A stretch of 64,000 nt of DNA from Enterobacter cloacae complex sp. ECNIH7 (GTDB lineage: Bacteria; Pseudomonadota; Gammaproteobacteria; Enterobacterales; Enterobacteriaceae), in NCBI RefSeq assembly GCF_002208095.1, contig NZ_CP017990.1:806001-870000 (forward strand). The letters run 5' to 3'. Position 1 is the first letter of the stretch. Each line of letters starts with the position of its first letter. Below, in pieces: positions 8,411 to 20,719 of this stretch. The position numbers were made by a program, and so were the translations under genes. The notes under the pieces were generated by a model. It saw only the letters and a list, made by a program, of their open reading frames with translations. It had not been told where the DNA came from and did no database searches.

Positions 8411-9301
8411 TTAGCGGGCAGGATCAATATGCGTCATCACGTTCAGCACATTGAATTTTTGCATCACGTTATTTCTGGCATTAACGGCAATCTGATGTCC
8501 TTCTTTTACGCTTAATTCGCCGTTTACTTCCAGATGAACATCGACAAGGGCTAAATCACCCATCTTGCGGGTTTTTAAATCATGGAGTCCGGTGACGCCC
8601 TCGGTTGCGAGAAGACACGTTTTGATGTCGTGCTCCAGTTCGGGCTCCAGCGAGCGGTCCATCAGGTCGTGCAGGGCATCGGCAGAGAATTTGTAACCCA
8701 TATGGGCGATGAAAATCCCGACAATCAGGGCCGCAATGAGGTCCATCGCGTGAAAACCCACTAAATTCCCGGCAATGCCGATGGCGACAACCACTGACGA
8801 CGCTGCGTCAGAACGGGCGTGCCAGGCATTGGCTATCAGCAGCGAGGACTGAACACGTTTTCCCGTGGCAAACATGTATCTGAACAGGCTTTCCTTCACC
8901 ACCAGCGCCAGTATTGCCACCCACAACGCGGCCCCGTTCACCAGCTGATGCGTCTCGGGGTGAAGCAGTTTATTGCCTGCGGACCAGAGCATCCCGACCC
9001 CCACAAGCAGCAGAATAGCGCCAATAATGAGCTTTGCACCGTTTTCGAAACGCAGATGACCGTAATGATGATCGATATCAGAGGCTTTCTGACTCTTTTT
9101 ATTCGCAACCAGAACGACAAAGTCGGAGGATAAATCGGAAAGAGAATGAATCCCATCAGCAATTAAACCCTGTGAGCCGGAAAATATTCCTGCAAGTATC
9201 TGAAAGGCGGTGAGTAAACTATTTATTATTACGCTTACTAATGTGCATTTATGTATTTCCCGAGAACGGATATGAGACTCATTGCCATTTTTCTTTTCCA
9301 T
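8411..9301 (-). CDS. Cation diffusion facilitator (probable zinc/divalent metal exporter)
   Basis: 296 residues. Six membrane segments are followed by a cytoplasmic C-terminal domain (about 210-296). The metal site is visible as HxxxD in segment 2 (H52, D56 in ADGIHSLSD) and HxxxD in segment 5 (H161, D165 in HARSDAASS). This is the pattern of Zn-type CDF antiporters; the exact metal cannot be fixed. An HHYGH cluster (78-82) follows segment 2. It is read in the same direction as the cytochrome gene and lies 106 bases upstream of it. E. coli K-12 has no gene at this site. The ribosome site is weak (GCGGAA). Confidence 0.85.
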   Translation of the reverse strand: MEKKNGNESHIRSREIHKCTLVSVIINSLLTAFQILAGIFSGSQGLIADGIHSLSDLSSDFVVLVANKKSQKASDIDHHYGHLRFENGAKLIIGAILLLVGVGMLWSAGNKLLHPETHQLVNGAALWVAILALVVKESLFRYMFATGKRVQSSLLIANAWHARSDAASSVVVAIGIAGNLVGFHAMDLIAALIVGIFIAHMGYKFSADALHDLMDRSLEPELEHDIKTCLLATEGVTGLHDLKTRKMGDLALVDVHLEVNGELSVKEGHQIAVNARNNVMQKFNVLNVMTHIDPAR

Positions 9302-9433
9302 GATTGTTTCCGCTGCCAGCTGATTGAACGGTTATTCTGCGCAGGAAACATTAAATTGACATTAAATATAACGTCATTAGTGGCTGGGTTTGGGAAGTAT
9401 TTACAGAAGGAGTCGGGTATCAAGATAAAATGC

Positions 9434-9457
9434 GGCCTGCAGAATGGACTGCAGGCC
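9434..9457 (-). terminator. Terminator of the leu operon
   Basis: A perfect 9-bp stem (GGCCTGCAG/CTGCAGGCC) with a 6-base loop lies just after the leuD stop. On the minus strand it is followed by GCATTTTATCTT. The modest T content gives an intrinsic terminator of fair quality. Confidence 0.7.
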
Positions 9458-9463
9458 GGAGGA

Positions 9464-10069
9464 TTATTTCATAAATGCAGGTTGTTTGTTTTCGTAAGCG
9501 GCAATCGCCGCGTCGTGCTGGAGAGTTAAACCAATGCTGTCCAGACCGTTCAGCATGCAGTGACGGCGGAAGGCATCAATGCTGAAGCTGTAGGTCTTAT
9601 CCCCGGCTTTCACCACTTCGGCTTCCAGATCCACTTCAAACGAAATGCCCGGATTCGCCTTAACCAGCGCGAACAACTCATCGACCTGTTCATCGCTCAG
9701 CGTGACGGGCAGCAGCTGGTTGTTGAAGCTATTGCCGTAGAAGATATCCGCGAAGCTAGGGGCAATGACCACTTTAAAACCGTAGTCGGTGAGCGCCCAC
9801 GGCGCGTGTTCACGGGATGAGCCGCAGCCAAAGTTTTCGCGTGCCAGCAAAATGGAGGCGCCTTTGTATTCCGGGAAGTTCAGAACGAATTCCGGATTAG
9901 GCACTTCGCCCTTATCGTCCAGGAAACGCCAGTCGTTAAACAGATGTGCGCCGAAACCGGTACGCGTTACTTTCTGCAGAAACTGTTTTGGAATAATAGC
10001 GTCAGTATCGACGTTAGCGGCGTCCAGCGGGACAACACGGCCCGTATGTTGGGTAAATTTCTCTGCCAT
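9464..10069 (-). CDS. leuD: 3-isopropylmalate dehydratase small subunit LeuD
   Basis: 201 residues, the normal length. It is the swivel-domain subunit of isopropylmalate isomerase, pairing with LeuC to convert 2-isopropylmalate to 3-isopropylmalate. Aconitase-swivel features are present, including [15 protein letters not shown] (about 79-93). It is the last gene of leuABCD, 10 bases after leuC. Confidence 0.97.
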   Translation of the reverse strand: MAEKFTQHTGRVVPLDAANVDTDAIIPKQFLQKVTRTGFGAHLFNDWRFLDDKGEVPNPEFVLNFPEYKGASILLARENFGCGSSREHAPWALTDYGFKVVIAPSFADIFYGNSFNNQLLPVTLSDEQVDELFALVKANPGISFEVDLEAEVVKAGDKTYSFSIDAFRRHCMLNGLDSIGLTLQHDAAIAAYENKQPAFMK

Positions 10070-10079
10070 GATTGTCTCC

Positions 10080-11480
10080 TTATTTCAGGCTGCGAATATC
10101 GGCGAAATGGCCGGTGACTGCCGCAGCGGCGGCCATTGCCGGGCTGACCAGATGGGTGCGCCCACCGCGGCCCTGACGGCCTTCAAAGTTTCGGTTGCTG
10201 GTGGAGGCGCAGCGCTCACCCGGATTCAGGCGATCGTTGTTCATGGCCAGACACATGGAGCAGCCGGGCAGGCGCCACTCGAAGCCCGCTTCGATAAAGA
10301 TCTTATCCAGACCTTCGGCTTCCGCCTGGGCTTTCACCGGACCGGAGCCAGGTACCACCAGCGCCTGCACGCCCGGTGCCACTTTGCGGCCTTTGGCAAT
10401 CTCGGCGGCGGCACGCAAATCCTCGATACGGGAATTGGTGCAGGAACCGATAAAGACTTTATCAATGGCGACATCGGTCAACGGCACGCCGGGCTTCAGT
10501 CCCATATAGGCCAGCGCTTTTTCGGCACTGGCGCGCTCGACCGGATCGGTAAAGGATGCCGGGTCAGGGATATTGTCGTTAACGGAAATCACCTGGCCCG
10601 GATTGGTGCCCCAGGTCACCTGAGGCGCAATCTCTTCTGCCTGCAGCGTGACGACGGTGTCAAAGGCTGCGCCATCGTCGGTTTTCAGGGTTTTCCAGTA
10701 CGCTACCGCGTCGTCAAAATCCTGATCTTTCGGCGCGTGCAGACGACCCTTCACGTAGTTGAAGGTGGTTTCGTCCGGCGCGACCAGACCGGCTTTTGCG
10801 CCCATCTCAATCGCCATATTGCACAGGGTCATGCGCCCCTCCATGCTCAGCGCCTGGATGGCTTCCCCGCAGAATTCAACAACATGACCGGTGCCGCCCG
10901 CGCTGCCGGTTTTACCGATGATGGCCAGCACGATGTCTTTTGCGGTAATACCCGGTGCGGCTTTACCCTTCACTTCAATCTTCATGGTTTTGGCGCGGCC
11001 CTGTTTCAGGGTCTGCGTTGCCAGAACATGTTCCACCTCGGACGTGCCAATCCCGAATGCCAGAGCGCCAAACGCGCCGTGGGTCGCGGTATGGGAGTCC
11101 CCGCAGACGATCGTCATGCCCGGCAGGGTGATCCCTTGCTCAGGCCCCATCACGTGGACAATGCCCTGGTACGGATGGTTCAGGTCGTACAGCTCAACGC
11201 CAAATTCCTTGCAGTTCTTAATCAGCTCCTGCATCTGGATACGGGCCATCTCACCCGAGGCATTAATGTCTTTGGTCTGGGTGGATACGTTGTGATCCAT
11301 CGTCGCGAAGGTTTTACCCGGCTGACGTACCGGACGCTTGTGCGCCCGCAGGCCGTCAAAGGCCTGAGGAGAGGTCACTTCGTGCACCAGATGACGGTCA
11401 ATGTACAGCAGCGGGGTTTCGTTCGGCGCCTCGTAAACAACGTGCGCATCAAACAACTTTTCATATAACGTCTTAGCCAT
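10080..11480 (-). CDS. leuC: 3-isopropylmalate dehydratase large subunit LeuC
   Basis: 466 residues. It is the aconitase-type subunit carrying the 4Fe-4S cluster; cluster cysteines are visible in FIGSCTNSR and in [10 protein letters not shown]. It catalyses the isomerisation of 2- to 3-isopropylmalate in leucine synthesis with LeuD. It follows leuB by 2 bases and precedes leuD by 10, so the operon is compact. Confidence 0.97.
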   Translation of the reverse strand: MAKTLYEKLFDAHVVYEAPNETPLLYIDRHLVHEVTSPQAFDGLRAHKRPVRQPGKTFATMDHNVSTQTKDINASGEMARIQMQELIKNCKEFGVELYDLNHPYQGIVHVMGPEQGITLPGMTIVCGDSHTATHGAFGALAFGIGTSEVEHVLATQTLKQGRAKTMKIEVKGKAAPGITAKDIVLAIIGKTGSAGGTGHVVEFCGEAIQALSMEGRMTLCNMAIEMGAKAGLVAPDETTFNYVKGRLHAPKDQDFDDAVAYWKTLKTDDGAAFDTVVTLQAEEIAPQVTWGTNPGQVISVNDNIPDPASFTDPVERASAEKALAYMGLKPGVPLTDVAIDKVFIGSCTNSRIEDLRAAAEIAKGRKVAPGVQALVVPGSGPVKAQAEAEGLDKIFIEAGFEWRLPGCSMCLAMNNDRLNPGERCASTSNRNFEGRQGRGGRTHLVSPAMAAAAAVTGHFADIRSLK

Positions 11481-11482
11481 GA

Positions 11483-14145
<2,663 letters not shown>

Positions 14146-14188
14146 GGGTTAGGTCCTTGTCAGTCTTAGGGCGCCTTGCTACGAGCAT

Positions 14189-14220
14189 AAAAAAACCCGC
14201 GCAGTGGCGCGGGTTTTTAG
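14189..14220 (-). terminator. leu operon attenuator terminator
   Basis: A 7-bp GC stem (CCCGCGC/GCGCGGG, arms 14196-14202 and 14207-14213) with a 4-base loop is followed on the minus strand by seven T residues. It lies between the leuL stop and leuA. It is the terminator that forms when the ribosome does not stall on the leuL leucine codons. Confidence 0.93.
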
Positions 14221-14236
14221 TCTTACTGGTGACGAT

Positions 14237-14323
14237 TCAACGCTGAATTTCGCCCGCCAGTCTACCGCGCACAGTGGATGCGTTTAGTAGTAGTAGACCG
14301 GTGAAACGAATGGTGCGTGTCAT
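14237..14323 (-). CDS. leuL: leu operon leader peptide LeuL
   Basis: A 28-residue peptide, MTRTIRFTGLLLLNASTVRG followed by RLAGEIQR. It has four consecutive leucine codons, all the rare CTA. Scarce Leu-tRNA stalls the ribosome there and favours the antiterminator, so leuABCD is transcribed. It is too short for usual gene callers. The length equals that of E. coli LeuL. Confidence 0.94.
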   Translation of the reverse strand: MTRTIRFTGLLLLNASTVRGRLAGEIQR

Positions 14324-14356
14324 GAATCGTGCTCCGTTAAATTCAATATGCTTTTA

Positions 14357-14385
14357 GTGGTACTGGATACGGCTGTTCATGTCAA
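14357..14385 (-). promoter_or_regulatory. leu operon promoter
   Basis: On the minus strand a perfect -35 TTGACA (14380-14385) is followed after 17 bases by TACCAC (14357-14362) in the context GTATCCAGTACCACTAAAAG. This resembles the known E. coli leu promoter region. The -10 hexamer is a poor match, so its exact register is uncertain. Confidence 0.7.
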
Positions 14386-14911
14386 CCCCTGAGGATGAAA
14401 ACGGGCCCGACAGACGGAATCAACAGGATATTCACTTTAGCTAATTGTGCTGGTTTTAGCTTTCCCTGCCAGACTAATTGTCTAATTTTGGACTTAAGAA
14501 AAGAGTTGCAGAAACAAATGAATATAATTGTTTAAAAATGAGTGAAATGTTTTGAAGAGGATGCTTTGTGCTTAAAGAGTTTGGATATCATTAAGTTATA
14601 AATGCAGTGAATCTATTTCTGAGTGCTAAAAAACGAACAGAGATAACAGGTTGTTAACTAACTGTAGGGAGATAGCAATAACAGTTTAATAATGCTTAAG
14701 TCATCATTAACCTGATGGCAATTGTATATTTGTTTGGTTTATGGTTTCATTCAGATCCTAAAGTCAAACATATCTTTTTTGCTCATTAATTTTCGTTAGT
14801 ATAGAGTCTTTATATATTCCGAATTTTAAATAATTCTCTTTCGCTGATCGTATTAGCATGATAAATCATATTTTTCGAGATTATTACAGTACGTTGGCAA
14901 AGGAGTGTAGC
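14386..14911. other. AT-rich intergenic region upstream of leuO
   Basis: A stretch of more than 500 bases without a credible gene, notably richer in A+T than its surroundings. It contains long runs such as TTTAAATAATTC and TTTATATATTCC close to leuO. In E. coli the matching leuL-leuO gap is bound by H-NS and by LeuO itself; here that is inferred from position and composition only. I see no clear open frame or hairpin of note. Confidence 0.6.
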
Positions 14912-15874
14912 GTGACAGTGGAGTCAGAAGTGCCAGAAAATAATATTAAACAGTCTCAAGCTACTGATGGGATTAAACCGCAGTTACGCACGGTGGATCT
15001 GAATCTTCTGACGGTGTTTGATGCGGTTATGCAGGAACAGAATATCACCCGCGCGGCTCAAGCGTTGGGGATGTCACAACCTGCGGTGAGTAATGCCGTC
15101 GCCAGACTTAAGCTCATGTTTAACGACGAATTATTTGTTCGCTACGGGAGGGGGATCCAGCCTACGGCACGCGCATTCCAGCTGTTCGGCTCCATCCGCC
15201 AGGCGTTGCAACTGGTCCAAAATGAGCTGCCGGGATCGGGCTTTGAACCTTTAAGCAGCGAGCGCGTATTTCATCTTTGTGTCTGCAGCCCATTAGATAA
15301 TTATTTAACGTCAATTATCTATAATAAAGTTGAAGAGATCGCACCAAATATCCATCTTGTTTTTAAATCATCTCTGAATCAAAACACGGAACATCAGTTA
15401 CGCTATCAGGAGATCGAATTCGTTCTGGGATATGAAGAGTTCCGTCGTCCGGAATTTTCCTGCGTGCCGCTGTTTAAAGATGAAATGGTTCTGGTCGCCA
15501 GTAAAAAACACCCGCGCCTGAATTCTCCGCTGCGAGAAAACGATGTTTATAACGAGCAGCACGCCGTTGTTGCGCTCGACAGATATGCTTCCTTTAGCCT
15601 GCCGTGGTATGACACTGCGGATAAACAGGCGAGCGTGGCTTATCAGGGCATGGCCATGGTCAGCGTATTAAACGTGGTTTCCCAGACACAGTTGGTGGCA
15701 ATTGCGCCGCGCTGGCTGGCAGAAGAGTTTTCTGACCCTTTAAATCTGCAAATTTTGCCTCTGCCGCTCAAGCTAAATAGCCGTACCTGTTATCTTTCCT
15801 GGCATGAAGCGGCGGGCCGGGATAAAGGACATCAGTGGATGGAAGAGTTGCTGGTTGGCATCTGCCGCCGGTAA
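14912..15874 (+). CDS. leuO: LysR-type global regulator LeuO
   Basis: 320 residues from the GTG at 14912, which has an AGGAG site (14901-14905) at good spacing. An ATG at 14858 would add 18 residues without a ribosome site. The N-terminal extension (about 1-25) is followed by the LysR winged helix (about 27-85, with [20 protein letters not shown]) and a two-lobed effector domain. LeuO antagonises H-NS silencing and controls stress and virulence-type genes. It is transcribed away from leuL, across the AT-rich gap. Confidence 0.94.
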   Translation: MTVESEVPENNIKQSQATDGIKPQLRTVDLNLLTVFDAVMQEQNITRAAQALGMSQPAVSNAVARLKLMFNDELFVRYGRGIQPTARAFQLFGSIRQALQLVQNELPGSGFEPLSSERVFHLCVCSPLDNYLTSIIYNKVEEIAPNIHLVFKSSLNQNTEHQLRYQEIEFVLGYEEFRRPEFSCVPLFKDEMVLVASKKHPRLNSPLRENDVYNEQHAVVALDRYASFSLPWYDTADKQASVAYQGMAMVSVLNVVSQTQLVAIAPRWLAEEFSDPLNLQILPLPLKLNSRTCYLSWHEAAGRDKGHQWMEELLVGICRR

Positions 15875-15880
15875 ACGCAT

Positions 15881-15923
15881 CAGGATAAATCGCATTGGTT
15901 TATGTGATTTATCCTGAGTTTTT
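15881..15923 (+). terminator. leuO terminator
   Basis: A perfect 11-bp stem (CAGGATAAATC/GATTTATCCTG) with a 14-base loop lies seven bases after the leuO stop and is followed by AGTTTTTC. It is an intrinsic terminator with a rather AT-rich stem. Confidence 0.8.
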
Positions 15924-16254
15924 CTGGATGCTTGCTATTTTGTTCTGTGAATCTTTTTTTCTGACTGCTCTCCGGCGCGCAAAAATAGATGATTTCCTGC
16001 ATTGTCGCGGTTTTCAGCGATGATTTATCACCCCATCCTCTATTCCCAGAGGAATTAACCATATCTTCTGATAACGGCTGCTTTTTCTGCTTTACGCAGC
16101 GTTTATCTCACCGGGTTTGCTAATTGCCTGCCTCATAACGAGCGGTTAAGGTAAAGAACACTCTGCAAAATATAAGATTGGTTTATCCCAATCGTAAGAC
16201 GGTGCGGAAATGAATTCGGCAGTCCGTCTATAACAAAATGCCTGGAGGCAAAGC
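15924..16254 (+). promoter_or_regulatory. Regulatory gap upstream of ilvIH
   Basis: About 330 bases without a gene. E. coli ilvIH is activated from a long upstream region by several Lrp sites; the A/T-rich blocks near 16160-16200 (AAAATATAAGATTGGTTTATCC) fit such sites loosely, but I cannot place individual Lrp sites. The ilvI ribosome site GGAGG lies just before its ATG. Confidence 0.5.
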
Positions 16255-17979
16255 ATGGAGATGTTGTCTGGCGCGGAAATGGTCGTTCGGTCGCTGATCG
16301 ATCAGGGCGTAAAGCAAGTGTTCGGCTACCCTGGCGGTGCGGTCCTCGATATTTATGATGCGCTGCATACGGTTGGGGGCATTGACCATGTTCTGGTACG
16401 TCACGAGCAGGCGGCGGTACACATGGCTGACGGCCTGGCACGTGCGACGGGTGAAGTGGGCGTGGTATTAGTCACGTCCGGCCCCGGCGCGACAAACGCC
16501 ATTACCGGCATTGCGACGGCCTATATGGACTCCATTCCGCTGGTGATCCTCTCCGGGCAGGTGGCAACCTCACTGATTGGCTACGATGCGTTTCAGGAGT
16601 GCGACATGGTCGGGATTTCGCGTCCCGTTGTGAAGCACAGCTTTCTGGTCAAGCAAACAGAAGACATTCCCGGCATACTGAAAAAAGCCTTCTGGCTGGC
16701 GGCGAGCGGACGCCCGGGACCGGTGGTGGTCGATCTGCCTAAAGATATTCTCAACCCGGCAAACAAGCTGCCTTATGTCTGGCCGGAATCGGTCAGCATG
16801 CGCTCTTATAACCCCACAACGCAGGGGCATAAAGGTCAGATCAAGCGAGCGTTGCAAACGCTTCTGGCCGCCAAAAAACCGGTGGTCTATGTCGGTGGCG
16901 GGGCGATCAACTCTGCCTGTGAAGCCCAGCTTCGTGAACTGATTGAAAAGCTTAACCTTCCCGTTGCGTCGTCGCTGATGGGGCTGGGGGCGTTCCCTGC
17001 CACCCATCGTCAGGCGCTGGGGATGCTGGGTATGCACGGTACCTATGAAGCCAACATGACAATGCATCATTCCGATGTGATCTTTGCCGTCGGCGTGCGC
17101 TTTGACGATCGCACCACCAACAACCTGGCGAAGTATTGTCCGAACGCCACTGTGCTGCACATTGATATCGACCCGACGTCCATTTCAAAAACGGTGTCCG
17201 CTGATGTGCCGATCGTCGGTGATGCCCGTCAGGTTCTTGAACAGATGCTGGATCTGCTGGCCCAAGAGAAAGCGAGCCAGCCGCTGGATGAGATCCGCGA
17301 CTGGTGGCAGCAGATTGAACAGTGGCGCGCCCGTCAGTGCCTGAAATATGACACGCAAAGCGAAAACATTAAGCCGCAGGCGGTCATCGAAGCGGTGTGG
17401 CGACTGACGAAAGGTGAAGCGTACGTGACCTCAGACGTGGGGCAGCATCAGATGTTTGCCGCCCTGTATTACCCGTTTGATAAACCGCGACACTGGATCA
17501 ACTCCGGTGGTTTAGGAACCATGGGCTTTGGTCTGCCTGCCGCGCTGGGCGTGAAGCTGGCGCTGCCGAATGAAACCGTCGTCTGCGTGACGGGGGACGG
17601 CAGTATTCAGATGAACATTCAGGAGCTGTCTACCGCGCTGCAGTATGAACTGCCGGTACTGGTGCTGAACCTGAATAACGGGTATCTCGGTATGGTCAAG
17701 CAGTGGCAGGATATGATCTACTCTGGCCGCCACTCCCAGTCCTACATGAAATCGCTGCCGGATTTTGTTCGTCTTGCTGAAGCATATGGCCACGTAGGCA
17801 TGCGGGTGACCGATCCGGCCGAGCTGGAAACGAAGCTCGCACAGGCGCTTGAGCACGTTAAAAACAACCGCCTCGTCTTTATGGATGTAATTGTTGATGG
17901 AACCGAGCACGTTTATCCGATGCATATTCGTGGTGGTGGTATGGATGAAATGTGGTTAAGCAAAACGGAGAGAACCTGA
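16255..17979 (+). CDS. ilvI: Acetolactate synthase III large subunit IlvI
   Basis: 574 residues, equal to E. coli. A TPP enzyme with an N-terminal pyrimidine-binding domain (including the TPP-activating glutamate in VRHEQAA), a middle FAD-binding domain, and a C-terminal TPP pyrophosphate motif GDGSIQMN...NNGYLGMV (about 446-480). It makes acetolactate and acetohydroxybutyrate for valine, leucine and isoleucine. The stop is one base before the ilvH start. Confidence 0.97.
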   Translation: MEMLSGAEMVVRSLIDQGVKQVFGYPGGAVLDIYDALHTVGGIDHVLVRHEQAAVHMADGLARATGEVGVVLVTSGPGATNAITGIATAYMDSIPLVILSGQVATSLIGYDAFQECDMVGISRPVVKHSFLVKQTEDIPGILKKAFWLAASGRPGPVVVDLPKDILNPANKLPYVWPESVSMRSYNPTTQGHKGQIKRALQTLLAAKKPVVYVGGGAINSACEAQLRELIEKLNLPVASSLMGLGAFPATHRQALGMLGMHGTYEANMTMHHSDVIFAVGVRFDDRTTNNLAKYCPNATVLHIDIDPTSISKTVSADVPIVGDARQVLEQMLDLLAQEKASQPLDEIRDWWQQIEQWRARQCLKYDTQSENIKPQAVIEAVWRLTKGEAYVTSDVGQHQMFAALYYPFDKPRHWINSGGLGTMGFGLPAALGVKLALPNETVVCVTGDGSIQMNIQELSTALQYELPVLVLNLNNGYLGMVKQWQDMIYSGRHSQSYMKSLPDFVRLAEAYGHVGMRVTDPAELETKLAQALEHVKNNRLVFMDVIVDGTEHVYPMHIRGGGMDEMWLSKTERT

Positions 17980-17980
17980 T

Positions 17981-18472
17981 ATGCGCCGGATATTATCTGT
18001 TTTACTGGAAAACGAGTCTGGCGCACTGTCGCGCGTCATTGGCCTTTTTGCGCAGCGCGGCTATAACATTGAAAGCCTGACCGTTGCCCCGACGGAAGAC
18101 CCGACGCTGTCGCGCATGACGATCCAAACCGTCGGCGATGCCAAAGTACTTGAGCAAATTGAAAAACAGCTGCATAAGCTGGTCGACGTACTGCGCGTGA
18201 GCGAGCTGGGGCAGGGTGCCTACGTTGAACGTGAGGTCATGCTGGTGAAAATCCAGGCCAGCGGCTACGGGCGTGATGAAGTCAAACGCAATGCGGATAT
18301 TTTCCGCGGCCAGATTATCGACGTCACGCCTTCTCTTTATACAGTTCAGCTGGTCGGGACAAGCGACAAGCTGGATGCTTTCCTGGCGTCCGTGCGGGAT
18401 GTCGCAAAAATTGTCGAGGTCGCGAGATCGGGGGTTGTGGGTCTGTCACGCGGCGAGAAAATCATGCGTTAG
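17981..18472 (+). CDS. ilvH: Acetolactate synthase III regulatory subunit IlvH
   Basis: 163 residues, normal length. The N-terminal ACT domain (about 3-78, [19 protein letters not shown]) binds valine and gives feedback inhibition of IlvI. A C-terminal ACT-like domain follows. It lies one base after ilvI, with GGAGAG as ribosome site. Confidence 0.97.
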   Translation: MRRILSVLLENESGALSRVIGLFAQRGYNIESLTVAPTEDPTLSRMTIQTVGDAKVLEQIEKQLHKLVDVLRVSELGQGAYVEREVMLVKIQASGYGRDEVKRNADIFRGQIIDVTPSLYTVQLVGTSDKLDAFLASVRDVAKIVEVARSGVVGLSRGEKIMR

Positions 18473-18497
18473 TTGTCAAAAAGGTTCGCCTCTTTCT

Positions 18498-18526
18498 GCC
18501 CGGTCACCAAAGCCGGGCTTTTTTTT
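18498..18526 (+). terminator. ilvIH terminator
   Basis: A 6-bp GCCCGG/CCGGGC stem with a 9-base loop is followed by eight T residues (18519-18526). It is a strong intrinsic terminator 25 bases after the ilvH stop. Confidence 0.92.
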
Positions 18527-18541
18527 GCGTAATCAGCCGAC

Positions 18542-18582
18542 AACGCAGATAAAAGCGGTTGCCGCGAAGGCTTTTCTGCGTT
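18542..18582 (+). other. Stem-loop in the cra leader
   Basis: Arms AACGCAG (18542-18548) and CTGCGTT (18576-18582), continued by AAAAGC/GCTTTT, make a 13-bp stem with a two-base bulge. It sits about 70 bases before the cra start. No T-run follows, so it is not a plain terminator. A role in mRNA stability or as an operator is possible but not shown. Confidence 0.5.
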
Positions 18583-18651
18583 TAGATGTTAAAAGATTTA
18601 ACCATAACCTTGACAGGGCCATGGACTCTTTTCTTTTTTTAAGGGGCAATT

Positions 18652-19659
18652 GTGAAACTGGATGAAATCGCCCGGCTAGCCGGCGTGTCACGAACAACGG
18701 CCAGCTATGTGATTAACGGTAAAGCAAAGCAGTACCGTGTCAGCGACAAGACCGTTGAAAAAGTTATGGCGGTGGTTCGTGAGCATAACTACCATCCGAA
18801 TGCTGTCGCAGCCGGTCTGCGTGCCGGGCGTACCCGCTCTATTGGTCTGGTGATCCCTGACCTGGAAAACACCAGCTATACCCGTATCGCCAACTATCTT
18901 GAACGTCAGGCGCGCCAGCGCGGCTATCAGTTGCTGATTGCCTGCTCGGAAGACCAGCCCGACAACGAGATGCGCTGCATTGAGCATCTGCTCCAGCGCC
19001 AGGTGGATGCAATCATCGTGTCGACCTCCTTGCCGCCAGAGCATCCGTTCTACCAGCGCTGGGCGAACGACCCGTTCCCAATCGTTGCGCTGGATCGCGC
19101 GCTCGATCGCGAGCATTTCACCAGCGTCGTGGGTGCGGATCAGGATGATGCAGAAATGCTGGCCGCAGAGCTGAGAACGTTCCCCGCAGAGACAGTGCTG
19201 TATCTTGGCGCGTTGCCCGAGCTTTCCGTGAGCTTCCTGCGCGAGCAGGGATTCAGAACCGCCTGGAAAGACGATCCGCGCGAGGTCCACTACCTCTATG
19301 CCAATAGCTACGAGCGTGAAGCCGCGGCGCAGCTGTTCGAAAAATGGCTGGAAACGCACCCAATGCCTCAGGCGCTGTTCACCACCTCGTTTGCGCTGTT
19401 GCAGGGTGTCATGGATGTAACATTACGGCGTGAAGGTAAACTGCCCTCCGATCTGGCGATTGCCACGTTCGGGGATAACGAGCTGCTCGACTTCCTTCAG
19501 TGCCCGGTGCTGGCGGTAGCACAGCGTCACCGCGATGTGGCTGAACGCGTGCTGGAGATTGTGCTGGCAAGCCTGGATGAGCCGCGCAAACCGAAGCCGG
19601 GCCTGACGCGGATCAAACGTAATCTCTACCATCGCGGAATTTTAAGCCGCCAAAAATGA
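18652..19659 (+). CDS. cra: Catabolite repressor/activator Cra (FruR)
   Basis: 335 residues from a GTG start with AAGGGG upstream; E. coli Cra has 334. The LacI-type helix-turn-helix is at residues 1-25 ([20 protein letters not shown]), followed by a hinge and a periplasmic-binding-like effector domain. Cra represses glycolytic genes and activates gluconeogenic genes, and is released by fructose-1-phosphate or fructose-1,6-bisphosphate. It stands alone between ilvH and the mra region. Confidence 0.96.
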   Translation: MKLDEIARLAGVSRTTASYVINGKAKQYRVSDKTVEKVMAVVREHNYHPNAVAAGLRAGRTRSIGLVIPDLENTSYTRIANYLERQARQRGYQLLIACSEDQPDNEMRCIEHLLQRQVDAIIVSTSLPPEHPFYQRWANDPFPIVALDRALDREHFTSVVGADQDDAEMLAAELRTFPAETVLYLGALPELSVSFLREQGFRTAWKDDPREVHYLYANSYEREAAAQLFEKWLETHPMPQALFTTSFALLQGVMDVTLRREGKLPSDLAIATFGDNELLDFLQCPVLAVAQRHRDVAERVLEIVLASLDEPRKPKPGLTRIKRNLYHRGILSRQK

Positions 19660-19665
19660 AATGAC

Positions 19666-19692
19666 TGGGGCGGCGAAATCTGCCCCATTTTG
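19666..19692 (+). terminator. Possible cra terminator
   Basis: A 6-bp stem TGGGGC/GCCCCA with a 10-base loop is followed by TTTTGTT. It lies seven bases after the cra stop. Confidence 0.65.
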
Positions 19693-20177
19693 TTGCGATA
19701 ATTCGTGCGCATAATTCCCGGAGAGAAATTAGGATAATTCTTGAGAAATCCTAATCGCCTATTTTCTTAATTCATTCCTGCTTTTAAATTGGCCCTTTAA
19801 AGAACGTCCGGGCGATTTTAAACAGCCATCTTTGTATTAATTTGTTACAAACCCTCTTCGGCCGATGAATATTCAGACGTTTTTCCTCCTCCTTTGCCAG
19901 CTTACGTGGCAACCGCCGCGCTTACCGGGTGCCCGAGTGAATCTGGCGCTGTCATCCCCTGGGAATCTGTCATAAAATGCTGCCCGCGTCGCAAACTGAC
20001 ACTTTATATTTATCTGCGATGATATTGAGTGAGCCTTAACGCTAGTGTGCATATTCGGTTTTTTTCTTACAAATATTCATAACGTTAATTTTGCCTCGCC
20101 AGTTGTGCAGTTATTAACCAGGACTGTTTATCTCTGTAAATAGAGGGCTTTCGAGTCCTTATGCCGAGAGTCCTGGC
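19693..20177. other. Long gap between cra and the mra promoter
   Basis: Nearly 500 bases without a convincing gene, relatively AT-rich in its first half. E. coli has a similar long gap here. Apart from the promoter region at its right end I see no hairpin, repeat or open frame I would support. Confidence 0.6.
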
Positions 20178-20207
20178 TTGACAAGCTTTTCCCTCGCTCC
20201 GTAAACT
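20178..20207 (+). promoter_or_regulatory. Pmra promoter of the division and cell wall cluster
   Basis: A perfect -35 TTGACA (20178-20183) is followed after 17-18 bases by GTAAACT (20201-20207). The block TTGACAAGCTTTTCC closely matches the E. coli Pmra promoter, which drives the first part of the dcw cluster. Confidence 0.85.
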
Positions 20208-20215
20208 CCTTTAGG

Positions 20216-20240
20216 TGGGAATTTGTGGGTTAAAGTGGTG
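20216..20240 (+). promoter_or_regulatory. MraZ-binding repeats
   Basis: TGGGA (20216), TGGGT (20226) and TGGTG (20236) are spaced exactly 10 bases apart downstream of Pmra. MraZ is known to bind TGGGN repeats separated by 5 bases to repress its own operon. The third repeat is degenerate here (TGGTG). Confidence 0.75.
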
Positions 20241-20258
20241 AGGAGGGGTGAGACTGGC

Positions 20259-20717
20259 ATGTTCCGTGGAGCTACGTTAGTCAATCTCGACAGCAAGGGG
20301 CGTTTATCGGTACCAACCCGATACCGCGACCAGCTGATTGAGAACGCTGCGGGTCAAATGGTTTGCACCATTGACATTAACTCCCCCTGCCTGCTGCTTT
20401 ACCCCCTGCCTGAATGGGAAATTATTGAGCAAAAGCTGTCGCGACTGTCGAGCATGAACCCGCAGGAACGCCGCGTGCAGCGGTTGTTATTGGGACATGC
20501 CAGTGAATGTCAGATGGATAACGCAGGGCGATTACTGATCGCGCCTGTGTTACGGCAACATGCCGGTCTGACCAAAGAAGTGATGCTGGTCGGGCAGTTC
20601 AACAAATTTGAACTGTGGGATGAAACGACCTGGTATCAACAGGTCAAGGAAGATATCGACGCTGAGCAGTCTGATTCCGCGACATTATCGGAACGGCTGC
20701 AGGACTTGTCTCTATAA
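20259..20717 (+). CDS. mraZ: Transcriptional regulator MraZ
   Basis: 152 residues from ATG 20259 ([20 protein letters not shown]), the E. coli length; a possible earlier start at 20223 lies within the operator. Two AbrB/SpoVT-like swapped-hairpin domains, each with a D-x-K/A-G-R-L-x-x-P/A core (about 10-18 and 92-100). MraZ forms a ring and represses the dcw operon. It is the first gene of the cluster, two bases before rsmH. Confidence 0.96.
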   Translation: MFRGATLVNLDSKGRLSVPTRYRDQLIENAAGQMVCTIDINSPCLLLYPLPEWEIIEQKLSRLSSMNPQERRVQRLLLGHASECQMDNAGRLLIAPVLRQHAGLTKEVMLVGQFNKFELWDETTWYQQVKEDIDAEQSDSATLSERLQDLSL

Positions 20718-20719
20718 AT

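Noticed and set aside
9789..11468. 559-codon plus-strand open frame antisense to leuC
   Set aside because: Long antisense frames are common opposite strongly codon-biased genes; the leuC frame carries all the iron-sulphur motifs.
18621..18665. 14-codon open frame overlapping the cra start ([14 protein letters not shown])
   Set aside because: No ribosome site seen before its ATG, and no resemblance to a known leader peptide; likely chance.
19693..20177. Search for a small RNA or small gene in the cra-mraZ gap
   Set aside because: No promoter plus terminator pair and no frame with a credible ribosome site was found.
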